NCBI GenBank assembly: GCA_035761805.1 | Contig: DASTQL010000032.1 | Location: 1 to 22,380, forward strand | From: DASTQL01 sp035761805 | GTDB lineage: Bacteria > Actinomycetota > Actinomycetes > Jiangellales > Jiangellaceae | Length of the DNA: 22,380 nt | Direction: 5' to 3' | Shown here: positions 7,100 to 14,126 of the stretch, one piece after another | How positions within the stretch are numbered: the first letter of the stretch is position 1 | Layout: each line of letters starts with the position of its first letter | The notes under the pieces: generated by a model | What the model saw: the letters and a program-made list of their open reading frames with translations, nothing else | Database searches by the model: none | Told to the model about the DNA's origin: nothing | Position numbers and translations under genes: made by a program

Positions 7100-8131
7100 T
7101 CACCCGCCCCTCCGCCGACCCGTCCACGCCAGCAGCTGCTCCACCGGCCAGGTGTTGACCACCCGGTCGGCCGGGACACCGCAGGCCGCCGCCCGCTCGC
7201 AGCCGTACGGCTGCCAGTCCAGCTGACCGGGGGCGTGCGCGTCGGTGTCCACGGAGAAGAGGCACCCGGCCTCCACCGCCTGCCGCAGCAGCCGCCGCGG
7301 CGGGTCGAGCCGCTCCGGCCGCGAGTTGACCTCGACGGCGACGTCGAACCGTGCGCAGGCGGCGAAGACGATCTCGGCGTCGAACTCCGACTCCGGCCGG
7401 GTCCCGCGGCCTCCGGTGACCAGCCGGCCGGTGCAATGGCCGAGCACGTCGGTGTGCGGGTCGGCGATCGCGGCCACCATCCGCGGGGTCATCTCGTCGG
7501 AGGGCATCCGCAGCTTGGAGTGCACGGAAGCGACCACGACGTCGAGACGATCGAGCAGCTCCGGCTCCTGGTCGAGCGAGCCGTCCTCGAGGATGTCGAC
7601 CTCGATCCCGGTGAGCAGCCGGAAGGGCGCCGACCGCTCGTCGAGCTCCGCCACCTGCTCGAGCTGGCGCCGTAGCCTCGCCGGGGACAGCCCGTTGGCC
7701 ACCGTGAGCCGCGGCGAGTGGTCGGTCAGCGCCAGGTACTCGTGCCCCAGGGCCTGCGCAGTGGCGGCCATCTCGGGCACCGGCGATCCGCCGTCGGACC
7801 AGTCCGAGTGCGAGTGCAGGTCGCCGCGAAGGGCCGCCCGCAGCGCTGCCGCACCGTCATCCAGGTCGGCGAGCGGCCCGGACTCGGCCTCGAGCCTGGC
7901 GAGGTAGCCGGGCACCTCGCCACGGACGGCCTCGGCGACGACTCCCGCCGTCTTGGGGCCGACGCCGGCGAGGTCCTGCAGGGTGCCTGCTGCGACCCGC
8001 TCCAGCAGCTCGTCGGGCGGCACGCGCTCGACGGCGGCGGCCGCGGTCCGATAGGCCCGCACCCGGTAGGTCTCGGCGCGCTGGCGCTCGAGCAGGAACG
8101 CGATGCGCCGCAGCGCCTCCGTGGGGTCCAC
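7100..8131 (-). CDS. Helix-hairpin-helix and PHP-domain protein
   Basis: A 343-residue protein. Residues 1-80 resemble the helical, HhH-containing DNA-binding part of family X polymerases, with LAGVGPKTAGVV at 54-65. A PHP domain follows from about residue 104. Its metal ligands are recognisable: GDLHSHSDWSDG (H106, H108), LTDHS, GIEVDIL, VASVHS, DVLGHCTGR and VDTDAHAP. It thus looks like the C-terminal half of PolX without the polymerase core. PHP domains hydrolyse phosphoesters, for example as 3'-5' exonucleases or histidinol-phosphate phosphatases; a DNA-repair role is suggested by the HhH but not proven. The GTG start at 8131 lies 6 nt after a TAGGAC box. It diverges from the FasR-like gene with only 79 bp between. 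Confidence 0.9.
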   Translation of the reverse strand: MDPTEALRRIAFLLERQRAETYRVRAYRTAAAAVERVPPDELLERVAAGTLQDLAGVGPKTAGVVAEAVRGEVPGYLARLEAESGPLADLDDGAAALRAALRGDLHSHSDWSDGGSPVPEMAATAQALGHEYLALTDHSPRLTVANGLSPARLRRQLEQVAELDERSAPFRLLTGIEVDILEDGSLDQEPELLDRLDVVVASVHSKLRMPSDEMTPRMVAAIADPHTDVLGHCTGRLVTGGRGTRPESEFDAEIVFAACARFDVAVEVNSRPERLDPPRRLLRQAVEAGCLFSVDTDAHAPGQLDWQPYGCERAAACGVPADRVVNTWPVEQLLAWTGRRRGG

Positions 8132-8137
8132 GGGCGA

Positions 8138-8166
8138 GTCCTACCCCCGTTGTAGGGCTGCGACAA
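8138..8166 (-). promoter_or_regulatory. Promoter TTGTCG-N17-TAGGAC for the leaderless PHP gene
   Basis: On the minus strand TTGTCG (8166-8161) and TAGGAC (8143-8138) are 17 nt apart. The GTG start codon follows 6 nt after the -10, so transcript and protein starts should nearly coincide. Confidence 0.55.
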
Positions 8167-8197
8167 CCCATCCGGGCGGACCGACGCCTCGGGCGCG

Positions 8198-8203
8198 TAC
8201 GCT
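8198..8203 (+). promoter_or_regulatory. -10 box TACGCT for the leaderless fasR-like gene
   Basis: TACGCT ends 7 nt before the ATG at 8211. There is no ribosome-binding site. The hexamer is identical to the one before ppk2. Confidence 0.5.
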
Positions 8204-8210
8204 CGCAGTC

Positions 8211-9383
8211 ATGCGGCAGCCGGCCGCGCCGACGGTCCGCCGCCTGGAGAGGGCGACGGGCACTCTCGCCACGGCGGCGCTCGCCCGCATGGACGAACGG
8301 CTCGCGTGGTTCCGCGCCATGCCGGCGGACGAGCGCTCCTGGGTAGGTCTGATCATCCAGGCCGGGATCGCCGCCTTCGTCGCCTGGTACCGGGCCCCCG
8401 GCCCCGGGGGACCCCCGATCACCGCCGACGTCTTCGGCACCGCCCCGCGCGAGCTGACCCGGGCGATCAGCCTGCAACAGACGGTGGAGCTCGTCCGGAC
8501 CGCCATCGACGTCGTCGAGGAGCAGGTCGAGGAGGTCGTCGGGCCGGAGGACGCGCCGGAGGTGCGGGCAGCGGTGCTCACCTACAGCCGCGAGGTCGCC
8601 TTCGCGACCGCCGACGTCTACGCCCGTGCCGCCGAGGCCCGCGGCGCCTGGGACGCCCGGCTCGAGGCGCTCGTCGTCGACTCGCTGCTGCGTGGCGAGA
8701 CCGACGAGGCCGTACGGTCGCGGGCGGCGGCCCTCGGCTGGTCGGCCACCGGCGGCGTGGCCGTGGTGGTGGGCCGGGCACCCGCGGCCGAGCAGCAGGT
8801 GGTGGTCGACAACATCCGGGCGGCAGCGCACCAGGGCGGGCACGACGTGCTCACCGGCGTGCAGGGCGACCGGCTCGTCGCGGTGCTCGGCGGTGTCGGC
8901 GACCCCGAGAAGGCGGCGGCCTCGGTCGTGTCGCAGTTCGGTCCCGGTCCGGTCGTCGTGGGACCTCTCGTCGGCGACCTGCTGGCCGCCGCGGTGTCGG
9001 CTCGGGCCGCCGTAGCCGGGCTGCGCTCGGTGTCCGGCTGGCCCGGAGCGCCGCGGCCGGTCGCGGCCGACGCACTGCTCCCCGAACGCGCGCTGGCCGG
9101 GGACGGGCACGCCCGGCGCGCCCTGGTCGCCGACGTCTACGTACCGCTGGCCGGCGCCGGCCCGGTGGTGCTCGAGACGCTCGCCACCTTCCTGGAGCAG
9201 GGGTCCTCGGTCGAGGCCACCGCACGGATGCTCTTCGTGCACCCCAACACCGTCCGCTACCGGCTGCGCCGGGCGGCCGAGATCACGGCGCTGACCCCGG
9301 CCGATCCGCGAGACGCCTACACCCTGCGGCTCGCCCTCACCCTGGGCCGGCTCATGACGCCGGAAACCGAACCGTCACCATAG
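8211..9383 (+). CDS. fasR: PucR-family regulator, FasR-like activator of fatty-acid synthesis
   Basis: A 390-residue protein. The N-terminal RRLERATGTLATAALARMDERLAWFRAMPADERSWVGL and FGTAPRELTRAISLQQTVELVRT segments closely resemble the Streptomyces regulator FasR as I recall it. The C-terminal 60 residues form the PucR helix-turn-helix (LETLATFLEQG to VHPNTVRYRLRR). In Streptomyces FasR activates the fabDHPF operon; the same gene order here supports that role. The frame is open from 8103, but the ATG at 8211 matches the start of homologues and has a TACGCT box at leaderless distance. The gap to fabD (74 bp) contains a palindrome that could be its operator. The symbol is assigned by similarity and context. 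Confidence 0.9.
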   Translation: MRQPAAPTVRRLERATGTLATAALARMDERLAWFRAMPADERSWVGLIIQAGIAAFVAWYRAPGPGGPPITADVFGTAPRELTRAISLQQTVELVRTAIDVVEEQVEEVVGPEDAPEVRAAVLTYSREVAFATADVYARAAEARGAWDARLEALVVDSLLRGETDEAVRSRAAALGWSATGGVAVVVGRAPAAEQQVVVDNIRAAAHQGGHDVLTGVQGDRLVAVLGGVGDPEKAAASVVSQFGPGPVVVGPLVGDLLAAAVSARAAVAGLRSVSGWPGAPRPVAADALLPERALAGDGHARRALVADVYVPLAGAGPVVLETLATFLEQGSSVEATARMLFVHPNTVRYRLRRAAEITALTPADPRDAYTLRLALTLGRLMTPETEPSP

Positions 9384-9400
9384 TTGTGGAGACCCCACAA
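9384..9400. promoter_or_regulatory. Palindrome upstream of fabD, candidate FasR operator
   Basis: TTGTGG AGACC CCACAA is a perfect 6-bp inverted repeat with a 5-nt centre, directly after the regulator's stop and 57 nt before the fabD ATG. A second inverted repeat, GGGTAC (9422-9427) and GTACCC (9438-9443), follows. There is no T-run, so an operator is more likely than a terminator. Confidence 0.45.
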
Positions 9401-9457
9401 AGATCGGCGCGCACATTTCGTGGGTACTCCTCCCCTCGTACCCCCGGGTAACCACGC

Positions 9458-10654
9458 ATGGTGGATCCCGTGCTCGTCATCGTCGCTCCGGGGCAGGGCG
9501 CCCAGACGCCCGGCTTCCTCTCGCCGTGGCTGGAGGACCCGGCCTTCGCCGACCGCATGCACTGGGTGTCGGCGGTGGCCGGCATCGACCTCGTACGCCA
9601 CGGGACGGTGTCCGACGCCGACACGATCCGCGACACGGCGGTGGCCCAGCCGCTGCTCGTCGCCTCCGGGCTCGTGGCCGCCCTCTCGCTGTTCCCCCAC
9701 CCGTCCGACGCCTTCGGCAAGGTGGGCGTCGCCGCCGGCCACAGCGTCGGCGAGATCACCGCGGCGGCAGGCGTCGGGGTGCTCTCCGCCGAGCAGGCCA
9801 TGGTGCTGGTCCGCGAGCGCGGCCGGGCGATGGCCGAGGCCGCGGCGGCGACCCCCACCGGGATGACCGCGGTGCTCGGCGGCGACGCCGACGAGGTGGC
9901 GGCGGCCCTCGAGCGGCACGGCCTGACGCCGGCCAACATGAACGGCGCCGGCCAGGTGGTCGCCGCGGGCACGCTGGAGCAGCTGGAGGCCTTCGCCGCC
10001 GATCCGCCGGCCCGCGCGCGGCTGGTGCCCCTCGAGGTCGCCGGGGCCTTTCACACCCACCACATGGCGCCCGCGGTCGAGCGGCTCGAGGCGCTCTCCC
10101 GCGGTGTGACCACCCACGACCCCCGCAGCCGGTTGCTGTCCAACCGCGACGGCCGGGTCGTCCACGACGGCGCCCAGTTCCTCTCGCGGATCGTCCACCA
10201 GATCTCGGCCCCGGTCCGCTGGGACCTCTGCATGCAGACCATGGCCGACCTCGGGGTCAGCGGCCTGCTCGAGATGCCCCCCGCGGGCACCCTCACCGGT
10301 CTGGCCAAGCGCGGCCTCAAGGGCGTGGCCACCTTCGCGCTCAAGACCCCCGACCAGCTCGACGACGCACGCGCCTTCGTCGAGGAGCACGGTGCCGCCG
10401 GCCCCCTGGAGGCCTCGCCGACCTGGCGGCTCGTCGTCGCCCCGATGAAGGGCACCTTCTCGCCGGCCGACCTGCCGGTCGGGGCCGAGCTCGCCGCGGG
10501 CGAGCTGGTCGGCACCGTCACATCGCTGCGCGACACCCAGGAGGTGGTCGCCGTGCACGGCGGCACCGTTCTCGAGTGGCTGGTGGAGTCCGGCGACCCG
10601 GTCTCCCCTGGACAGCCCCTGGTCCGCCTGCACCCGCAGGGGGTGCCGGCATGA
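9458..10654 (+). CDS. fabD: Malonyl-CoA:ACP transacylase with C-terminal biotinyl/lipoyl-like domain
   Basis: FabD transfers malonyl from CoA to acyl carrier protein. Visible motifs are APGQGAQ (10-16), the nucleophile elbow GHSVGE with S96, the arginine in RGRAM (121) and the catalytic histidine H199 in GAFHTHHM. The transacylase ends near residue 315; usual FabD proteins stop there. Residues about 320-395 form an extra domain that aligns with biotinyl carrier domains: VVAPMKGTFSPA at the start, and GTVLEWLVESGDPVSPGQPL as the second half. The lysine of the carrier motif is replaced by R358 in TSLRDTQ, so it is probably not biotinylated. ATG 9458 is used; GTG 9461 and GTG 9470 are alternatives. 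It overlaps fabH by ATGA. Confidence 0.95.
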   Translation: MVDPVLVIVAPGQGAQTPGFLSPWLEDPAFADRMHWVSAVAGIDLVRHGTVSDADTIRDTAVAQPLLVASGLVAALSLFPHPSDAFGKVGVAAGHSVGEITAAAGVGVLSAEQAMVLVRERGRAMAEAAAATPTGMTAVLGGDADEVAAALERHGLTPANMNGAGQVVAAGTLEQLEAFAADPPARARLVPLEVAGAFHTHHMAPAVERLEALSRGVTTHDPRSRLLSNRDGRVVHDGAQFLSRIVHQISAPVRWDLCMQTMADLGVSGLLEMPPAGTLTGLAKRGLKGVATFALKTPDQLDDARAFVEEHGAAGPLEASPTWRLVVAPMKGTFSPADLPVGAELAAGELVGTVTSLRDTQEVVAVHGGTVLEWLVESGDPVSPGQPLVRLHPQGVPA

Positions 10655-11658
10655 CCGGCCAGATCCGCGGACCCGTCGGGTCGACCCAGGCCGGCATCCT
10701 CGGCGTGGGCGCCTACCGACCCGTCCGGGTCGTGTCCAACGACGAGATCTGCGAGCGGATCGACTCGTCCGACGAGTGGATCCGCACCCGGACGGGCATC
10801 ACCTCCCGGCGTTTCGCCGGCGAGGAGGAGACCGTCGTGTCCATGAGCGTCGCCGCGTCGGAGAAGGCGCTGGCCCAGGCAGGGATCACCCCGGACCAGG
10901 TGGGGTGCATCCTGATCGCCACGGTGACCCACCTCTACCAGACCCCGTCCGCCGCCGCGGAGGTCGCGCACAAGATCGGCGCGACGCCGGCAGCGGCGTT
11001 CGACATCTCCGCCGCCTGCGCCGGCTTCTGCTACGGCCTGGCGCTGGCCTCGGACATGGTGCGCGGCGGCAGCTCGCGGTACGTGTTGGTCGTGGGCGTC
11101 GAGCGGCTCTCCGACATCACCGACGCCTTCGACCGCTCGACCGCTTTCATCTTCGCCGACGGGGCGGGCGCGGCGCTGGTCGGTCCGTCCGACACCCCCG
11201 GCATCGGTCCGGTCGTGTGGGGCTCCGACGGCTCCCAGCTCGACCTGATCCGCCAGGAGGAGTCCTGGGAGGACGCCTTCCGCCGCGAGGACGGTCCCGC
11301 CTGGCCGCACCTGCGGATGGAGGGCAACCCGGTCTTCCGCTGGGCTTCGTACGAGATGGCCAAGGTCGCCCAGCAGGCGCTGGACGCAGCCGGTGTGACC
11401 GCTGAGGACCTCGACGTCTTCGTCCCTCACCAGGCCAACATGCGCATCACCGACGCGATGGCCCGGGCGATGGGGCTGCCCGAGACCGTGGCCGTGGCGC
11501 GCGACATCGCCGAGCAGGGCAACACCTCCGCGGCCTCCGTGCCCCTGGCACTCGAGCGGATGCTCGAGACCGGCCAGGCCAAGAGCGGCGACCTGGCGCT
11601 GTTCATCGGCTTCGGCGCCGGGCTGGTCTACGCCGCCCAGGTCGCCCGGGTCCCCTAG
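10651..11658 (+). CDS. fabH: Beta-ketoacyl-ACP synthase III
   Basis: A 335-residue condensing enzyme that starts fatty-acid chains from an acyl-CoA and malonyl-ACP. The catalytic triad is complete: C123 in SAACAGF, H260 in VPHQAN and N291 in GNTSAAS. The glycine-rich C-terminal GFGAGLVYAAQ is normal. The ATG overlaps the fabD stop (ATGA), showing translational coupling; the open frame reaching back to 9526 is a shadow of fabD. A hairpin at 11674-11693 separates fabH from acpP. Confidence 0.97.
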   Translation: MTGQIRGPVGSTQAGILGVGAYRPVRVVSNDEICERIDSSDEWIRTRTGITSRRFAGEEETVVSMSVAASEKALAQAGITPDQVGCILIATVTHLYQTPSAAAEVAHKIGATPAAAFDISAACAGFCYGLALASDMVRGGSSRYVLVVGVERLSDITDAFDRSTAFIFADGAGAALVGPSDTPGIGPVVWGSDGSQLDLIRQEESWEDAFRREDGPAWPHLRMEGNPVFRWASYEMAKVAQQALDAAGVTAEDLDVFVPHQANMRITDAMARAMGLPETVAVARDIAEQGNTSAASVPLALERMLETGQAKSGDLALFIGFGAGLVYAAQVARVP

Positions 11659-11673
11659 GGTCCCCACAGTCCG

Positions 11674-11693
11674 CCCGTACGACGCCGTACGGG
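11674..11693. terminator. Hairpin between fabH and acpP (attenuator or processing site)
   Basis: CCCGTACG (11674-11681) and CGTACGGG (11686-11693) form a perfect 8-bp stem with a 4-nt loop. No U-run follows. It lies inside the operon, so partial termination, RNase processing or protection of the acpP message are all possible. Confidence 0.5.
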
Positions 11694-11719
11694 ACAGCAC
11701 ACGAACGCGAGGAGAGCGA

Positions 11720-11965
11720 ATGGCCACCACCGAGGAGATCCGCAGCGGACTCGCCGACATCGTCAACGAGATCGCAGGCGTGCCGGCCGAGGACGTCCAG
11801 ATGGACAAGTCCTTCACCGAAGACCTGGACATCGACTCGCTGTCGATGGTCGAGGTGGTCGTGGCCGCCGAGGAGAAGTTCGGCGTGAAGATCCCCGACG
11901 ATGAGGTCAAGAACCTCACGACGGTGGGCGACGCCGTTGCCTTCATCGAGCGGGCGGGATCCTGA
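11720..11965 (+). CDS. acpP: Acyl carrier protein
   Basis: An 81-residue acidic, helical protein. The phosphopantetheine attachment site is S40 in DLDIDSLSMVE, followed by the typical VVVAAEEKFGVKIPDDEVKNL. It carries the growing acyl chain as a thioester. It starts at ATG 11720, preceded by GAGGAGA 5 nt upstream, the clearest ribosome site in the operon, as suits a very abundant protein. fabF starts 3 nt after its stop. Confidence 0.97.
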   Translation: MATTEEIRSGLADIVNEIAGVPAEDVQMDKSFTEDLDIDSLSMVEVVVAAEEKFGVKIPDDEVKNLTTVGDAVAFIERAGS

Positions 11966-11968
11966 GCG

Positions 11969-13222
11969 ATGACGGACACCCAGGCACGTGTCGTCGTCAC
12001 CGGGCTCGGTGCGACCACGCCCGTCGGGGGTGACGTCGCGTCGACCTGGGAGGCCCTGCTCGCCGGACGGTCCGGTGTGCGGACCCTCACCCAGGACTGG
12101 GTCGAGCCGCTGCCGGTGCACATCGGTGCACCGGTGGCGGTCGAGCCCACCGAGGTGCTCCCACGGGTCGAGGCGCGGCGTCTCGACCGTTCCGGACAGC
12201 TGGCGATGGTCGCCGCGCGGGAGGCGTGGGCCGACGCCGGGCTGGCCGGCGAGGACAGCGGGCCCGACCCGGAGCGGCTCGGGGTCGTCGTCGGCACCGG
12301 CATCGGGGGCGTGCACACGCTGCTGGACAACTATCTGGTGCTGCTCGAGAAGGGTCCGCGGCGGGTCTCGCCGCTGGCCATCCCCATGCTCATGCCCAAC
12401 AGTGCCGCCGCGCACATCGGGCTGGAGGTCGGGGCCCGCGCCGGCGTGCACACCCCCGTGTCGGCCTGCGCGAGCGGCAACGAGGCGATCGCCTGGGCGC
12501 TCGACATGCTGCGGTCGGGCAAGGCCGACGTCGTGGTCTCCGGCGGCACGGAAGCCGCCATCCACGCGCTGCCCATGGCGGCCTTCGCGAACATGATGGC
12601 CCTGTCGAACCGCAACGACGAGCCCGAGCGGGCCTCGCGACCCTTCGACAAGGGTCGCAACGGCTTCGTGCTCGGTGAAGGGGCGGCGATCCTCGTGCTC
12701 GAGACGGCGGAGCACGCGGAGGCCCGGGGCGCCCGGGTCTACGCCGAGCTCTCCGGGGCGGGGCTGAGCGCCGACGCGCACCACATCGCCCAGCCCGACC
12801 CCGTGGGTGCGGGTGCCACACGGGCCATGCAGGAGGCGCTGGCCGACGCAGGGCTGGAGCCGTCGGGCATCCGCCACGTCAACGCGCACGCGACCTCGAC
12901 GCCGCAGGGCGACGTTGCGGAGGCGCAGGCGATCCGGCGGGTCCTGGGCGACGCCGCCGACGACGTGGTCGTCACCTCGACCAAGTCGATGACCGGGCAC
13001 CTGCTCGGGGCCGCCGGGGCCGTCGAGTCGGTTGCGACCGTGCTGGCGTTGCACCACCGCGTCTCCCCACCCACCGTGAACCTCGAGAACCTCGACGACG
13101 AGGTGCAGCTCGACGTGGCGCGCGAGGAGCCGCGCGCGCTGGGGGACGGGTCCCTGGCCGCACTGAACAACTCGTTCGGCTTCGGCGGTCACAACTGCGC
13201 GCTGGTCTTCCGGACCGTCTGA
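11969..13222 (+). CDS. fabF: Beta-ketoacyl-ACP synthase II
   Basis: A 417-residue elongating condensing enzyme. The active site is Cys-His-His: C167 in SACASG, H307 in NAHATSTPQGD and H344 in KSMTGHLLGAAG, with the supporting K339. It extends acyl-ACP with malonyl-ACP. It is the last gene of the fabD-fabH-acpP-fabF operon, starts 3 nt after acpP, and is followed by a strong stem. In mycobacteria the equivalent position holds kasA/kasB; here there is a single copy. Confidence 0.97.
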   Translation: MTDTQARVVVTGLGATTPVGGDVASTWEALLAGRSGVRTLTQDWVEPLPVHIGAPVAVEPTEVLPRVEARRLDRSGQLAMVAAREAWADAGLAGEDSGPDPERLGVVVGTGIGGVHTLLDNYLVLLEKGPRRVSPLAIPMLMPNSAAAHIGLEVGARAGVHTPVSACASGNEAIAWALDMLRSGKADVVVSGGTEAAIHALPMAAFANMMALSNRNDEPERASRPFDKGRNGFVLGEGAAILVLETAEHAEARGARVYAELSGAGLSADAHHIAQPDPVGAGATRAMQEALADAGLEPSGIRHVNAHATSTPQGDVAEAQAIRRVLGDAADDVVVTSTKSMTGHLLGAAGAVESVATVLALHHRVSPPTVNLENLDDEVQLDVAREEPRALGDGSLAALNNSFGFGGHNCALVFRTV

Positions 13223-13228
13223 GACCCC

Positions 13229-13269
13229 CGGTCGGGTCCGGGGCTCTCGACGCGCCCCGGACCCGACCG
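13229..13269 (+). terminator. Terminator stem of the fab operon
   Basis: CGGTCGGGTCCGGGGC (13229-13244) and GCCCCGGACCCGACCG (13254-13269) are perfect 16-bp complements with a 9-nt loop, beginning 6 nt after the fabF stop. No T-run follows, which is common for terminators in high-GC actinomycetes. Confidence 0.8.
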
Positions 13270-13344
13270 ACGTGGAAGGCCGCGAGACGCCCCCGGTTCA
13301 CCAGGGAAATCCTCCACCGGTGCCGGCCGCGGCCTAGTCGACGG

Positions 13345-13384
13345 GTACCGCTCCCCCGTTCCGGCAACACCCGGCGGGCGGTAC
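13345..13384 (-). terminator. Possible terminator hairpin after the DUF3145 gene
   Basis: GTACCGC (13345-13351) and GCGGTAC (13378-13384) are perfect complements. The C-rich and G-rich flanks inside can extend the stem imperfectly. It lies 12 nt past the DUF3145 stop on the minus strand. Confidence 0.4.
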
Positions 13385-13396
13385 GTTACGTGGTCG

Positions 13397-13891
13397 TTAT
13401 ACCACCTGATGCAACCAGCGAACAGGGGCCCCGGCCCCTGCATACCGGAACGGCTCGAGCTCGTCGTCCCACGGCTTGCCGAGCAGCTGCGCCAGCTCGT
13501 CCTCGAGGATCGCCTCACCGTTCGCTGCCTTGACCACCGCGGCCTTGATCCGGTCCTCGGCGACCAGGATGTCGCCGTGCACTCCCGTCACGGCATGGAA
13601 GACGCCGAGATCCGGGGTGCAGGAGTAGCGCGCGCCCTCGTGCCCGGGACCGGGCTCCTCGGTCACCTCGAAGCGCAGGTGCAGCCAGCCGCGCAGCGCG
13701 GAGGTGAGGGTCGCGGCCGTGCCCGGATCCCCCTGCCAGCTCAGCTCGGCGCGGTAGGTGCCGCGCGATGCCGGCTGCGGGGTCCAGTGCATGCTCACGT
13801 GCACACCGAGCACTCCGGCGACCGCCCACTCGACGTGCGGGCAGAGCGCCGACGGTGCGGCGTGCACGAACAGGACTCCACGCGTCGCCAC
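13397..13891 (-). CDS. DUF3145 domain-containing protein
   Basis: A 164-residue protein that matches DUF3145, a family found in actinomycetes and often next to the fatty-acid synthesis operon. It begins ATRGVLFVHAAPSALCPHVEWAV and ends in PFRYAGAGAPVRWLHQVV, with an acidic DELAQLLGKPWDDELEPF segment before the end. Function is unknown. The start is GTG 13891, with GAGGAGGAG 6 nt upstream; the open frame further upstream lacks such a site. It converges with fabF and diverges from pgm. Its steady location beside fab genes suggests a link to lipid metabolism, but that is context only. Confidence 0.9.
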   Translation of the reverse strand: MATRGVLFVHAAPSALCPHVEWAVAGVLGVHVSMHWTPQPASRGTYRAELSWQGDPGTAATLTSALRGWLHLRFEVTEEPGPGHEGARYSCTPDLGVFHAVTGVHGDILVAEDRIKAAVVKAANGEAILEDELAQLLGKPWDDELEPFRYAGAGAPVRWLHQVV

Positions 13892-14126
13892 CGGTTCTCC
13901 TCCTCGCTCGAGAGACGCCTTCCCCAGCGGTCTCGGGCAGTGGAGCAGTCCCAGTGACAGGCGTATTGTGCCCCACCGGTCCCGCCGGCACCAGCGTTCC
14001 CCTCCGTCACCGTGTCGTCGGCGTGTCGTCCGCCGCCGCATCATCGCGTCACTGCGCCGGGTCACATGATCCGCCGGACGAGGCAGGATGGGACCAGCAG
14101 CGGCCGCACCGACCGACGGAGGACCC

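Noticed and set aside
5133..7675. Long plus-strand frames (5133-6707 and 5840-7675) across the pirin, methyltransferase, GNAT and PHP genes
   Set aside because: Arg/Pro-rich translations opposite or out of phase with recognisable genes; no domain visible.
10415..10651. Calling the FabD C-terminal domain a functional biotin carboxyl carrier
   Set aside because: The biotinylated lysine position is arginine and the surrounding AMKM motif is missing.
10051..12330. A 759-codon open frame on the minus strand across the fab operon
   Set aside because: It is antisense to fabD, fabH, acpP and fabF, whose catalytic motifs are intact, and its translation is low-complexity. Such frames arise from GC-rich third positions.
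11603..13192. A 529-codon minus-strand frame over fabF, and similar ones at 14049-15713 (pgm) and 15683-17161 (AarF-like kinase)
   Set aside because: Each is antisense to a gene with full family motifs, is rich in Arg/Gly/Pro/His, and has no ribosome site or conserved domain.
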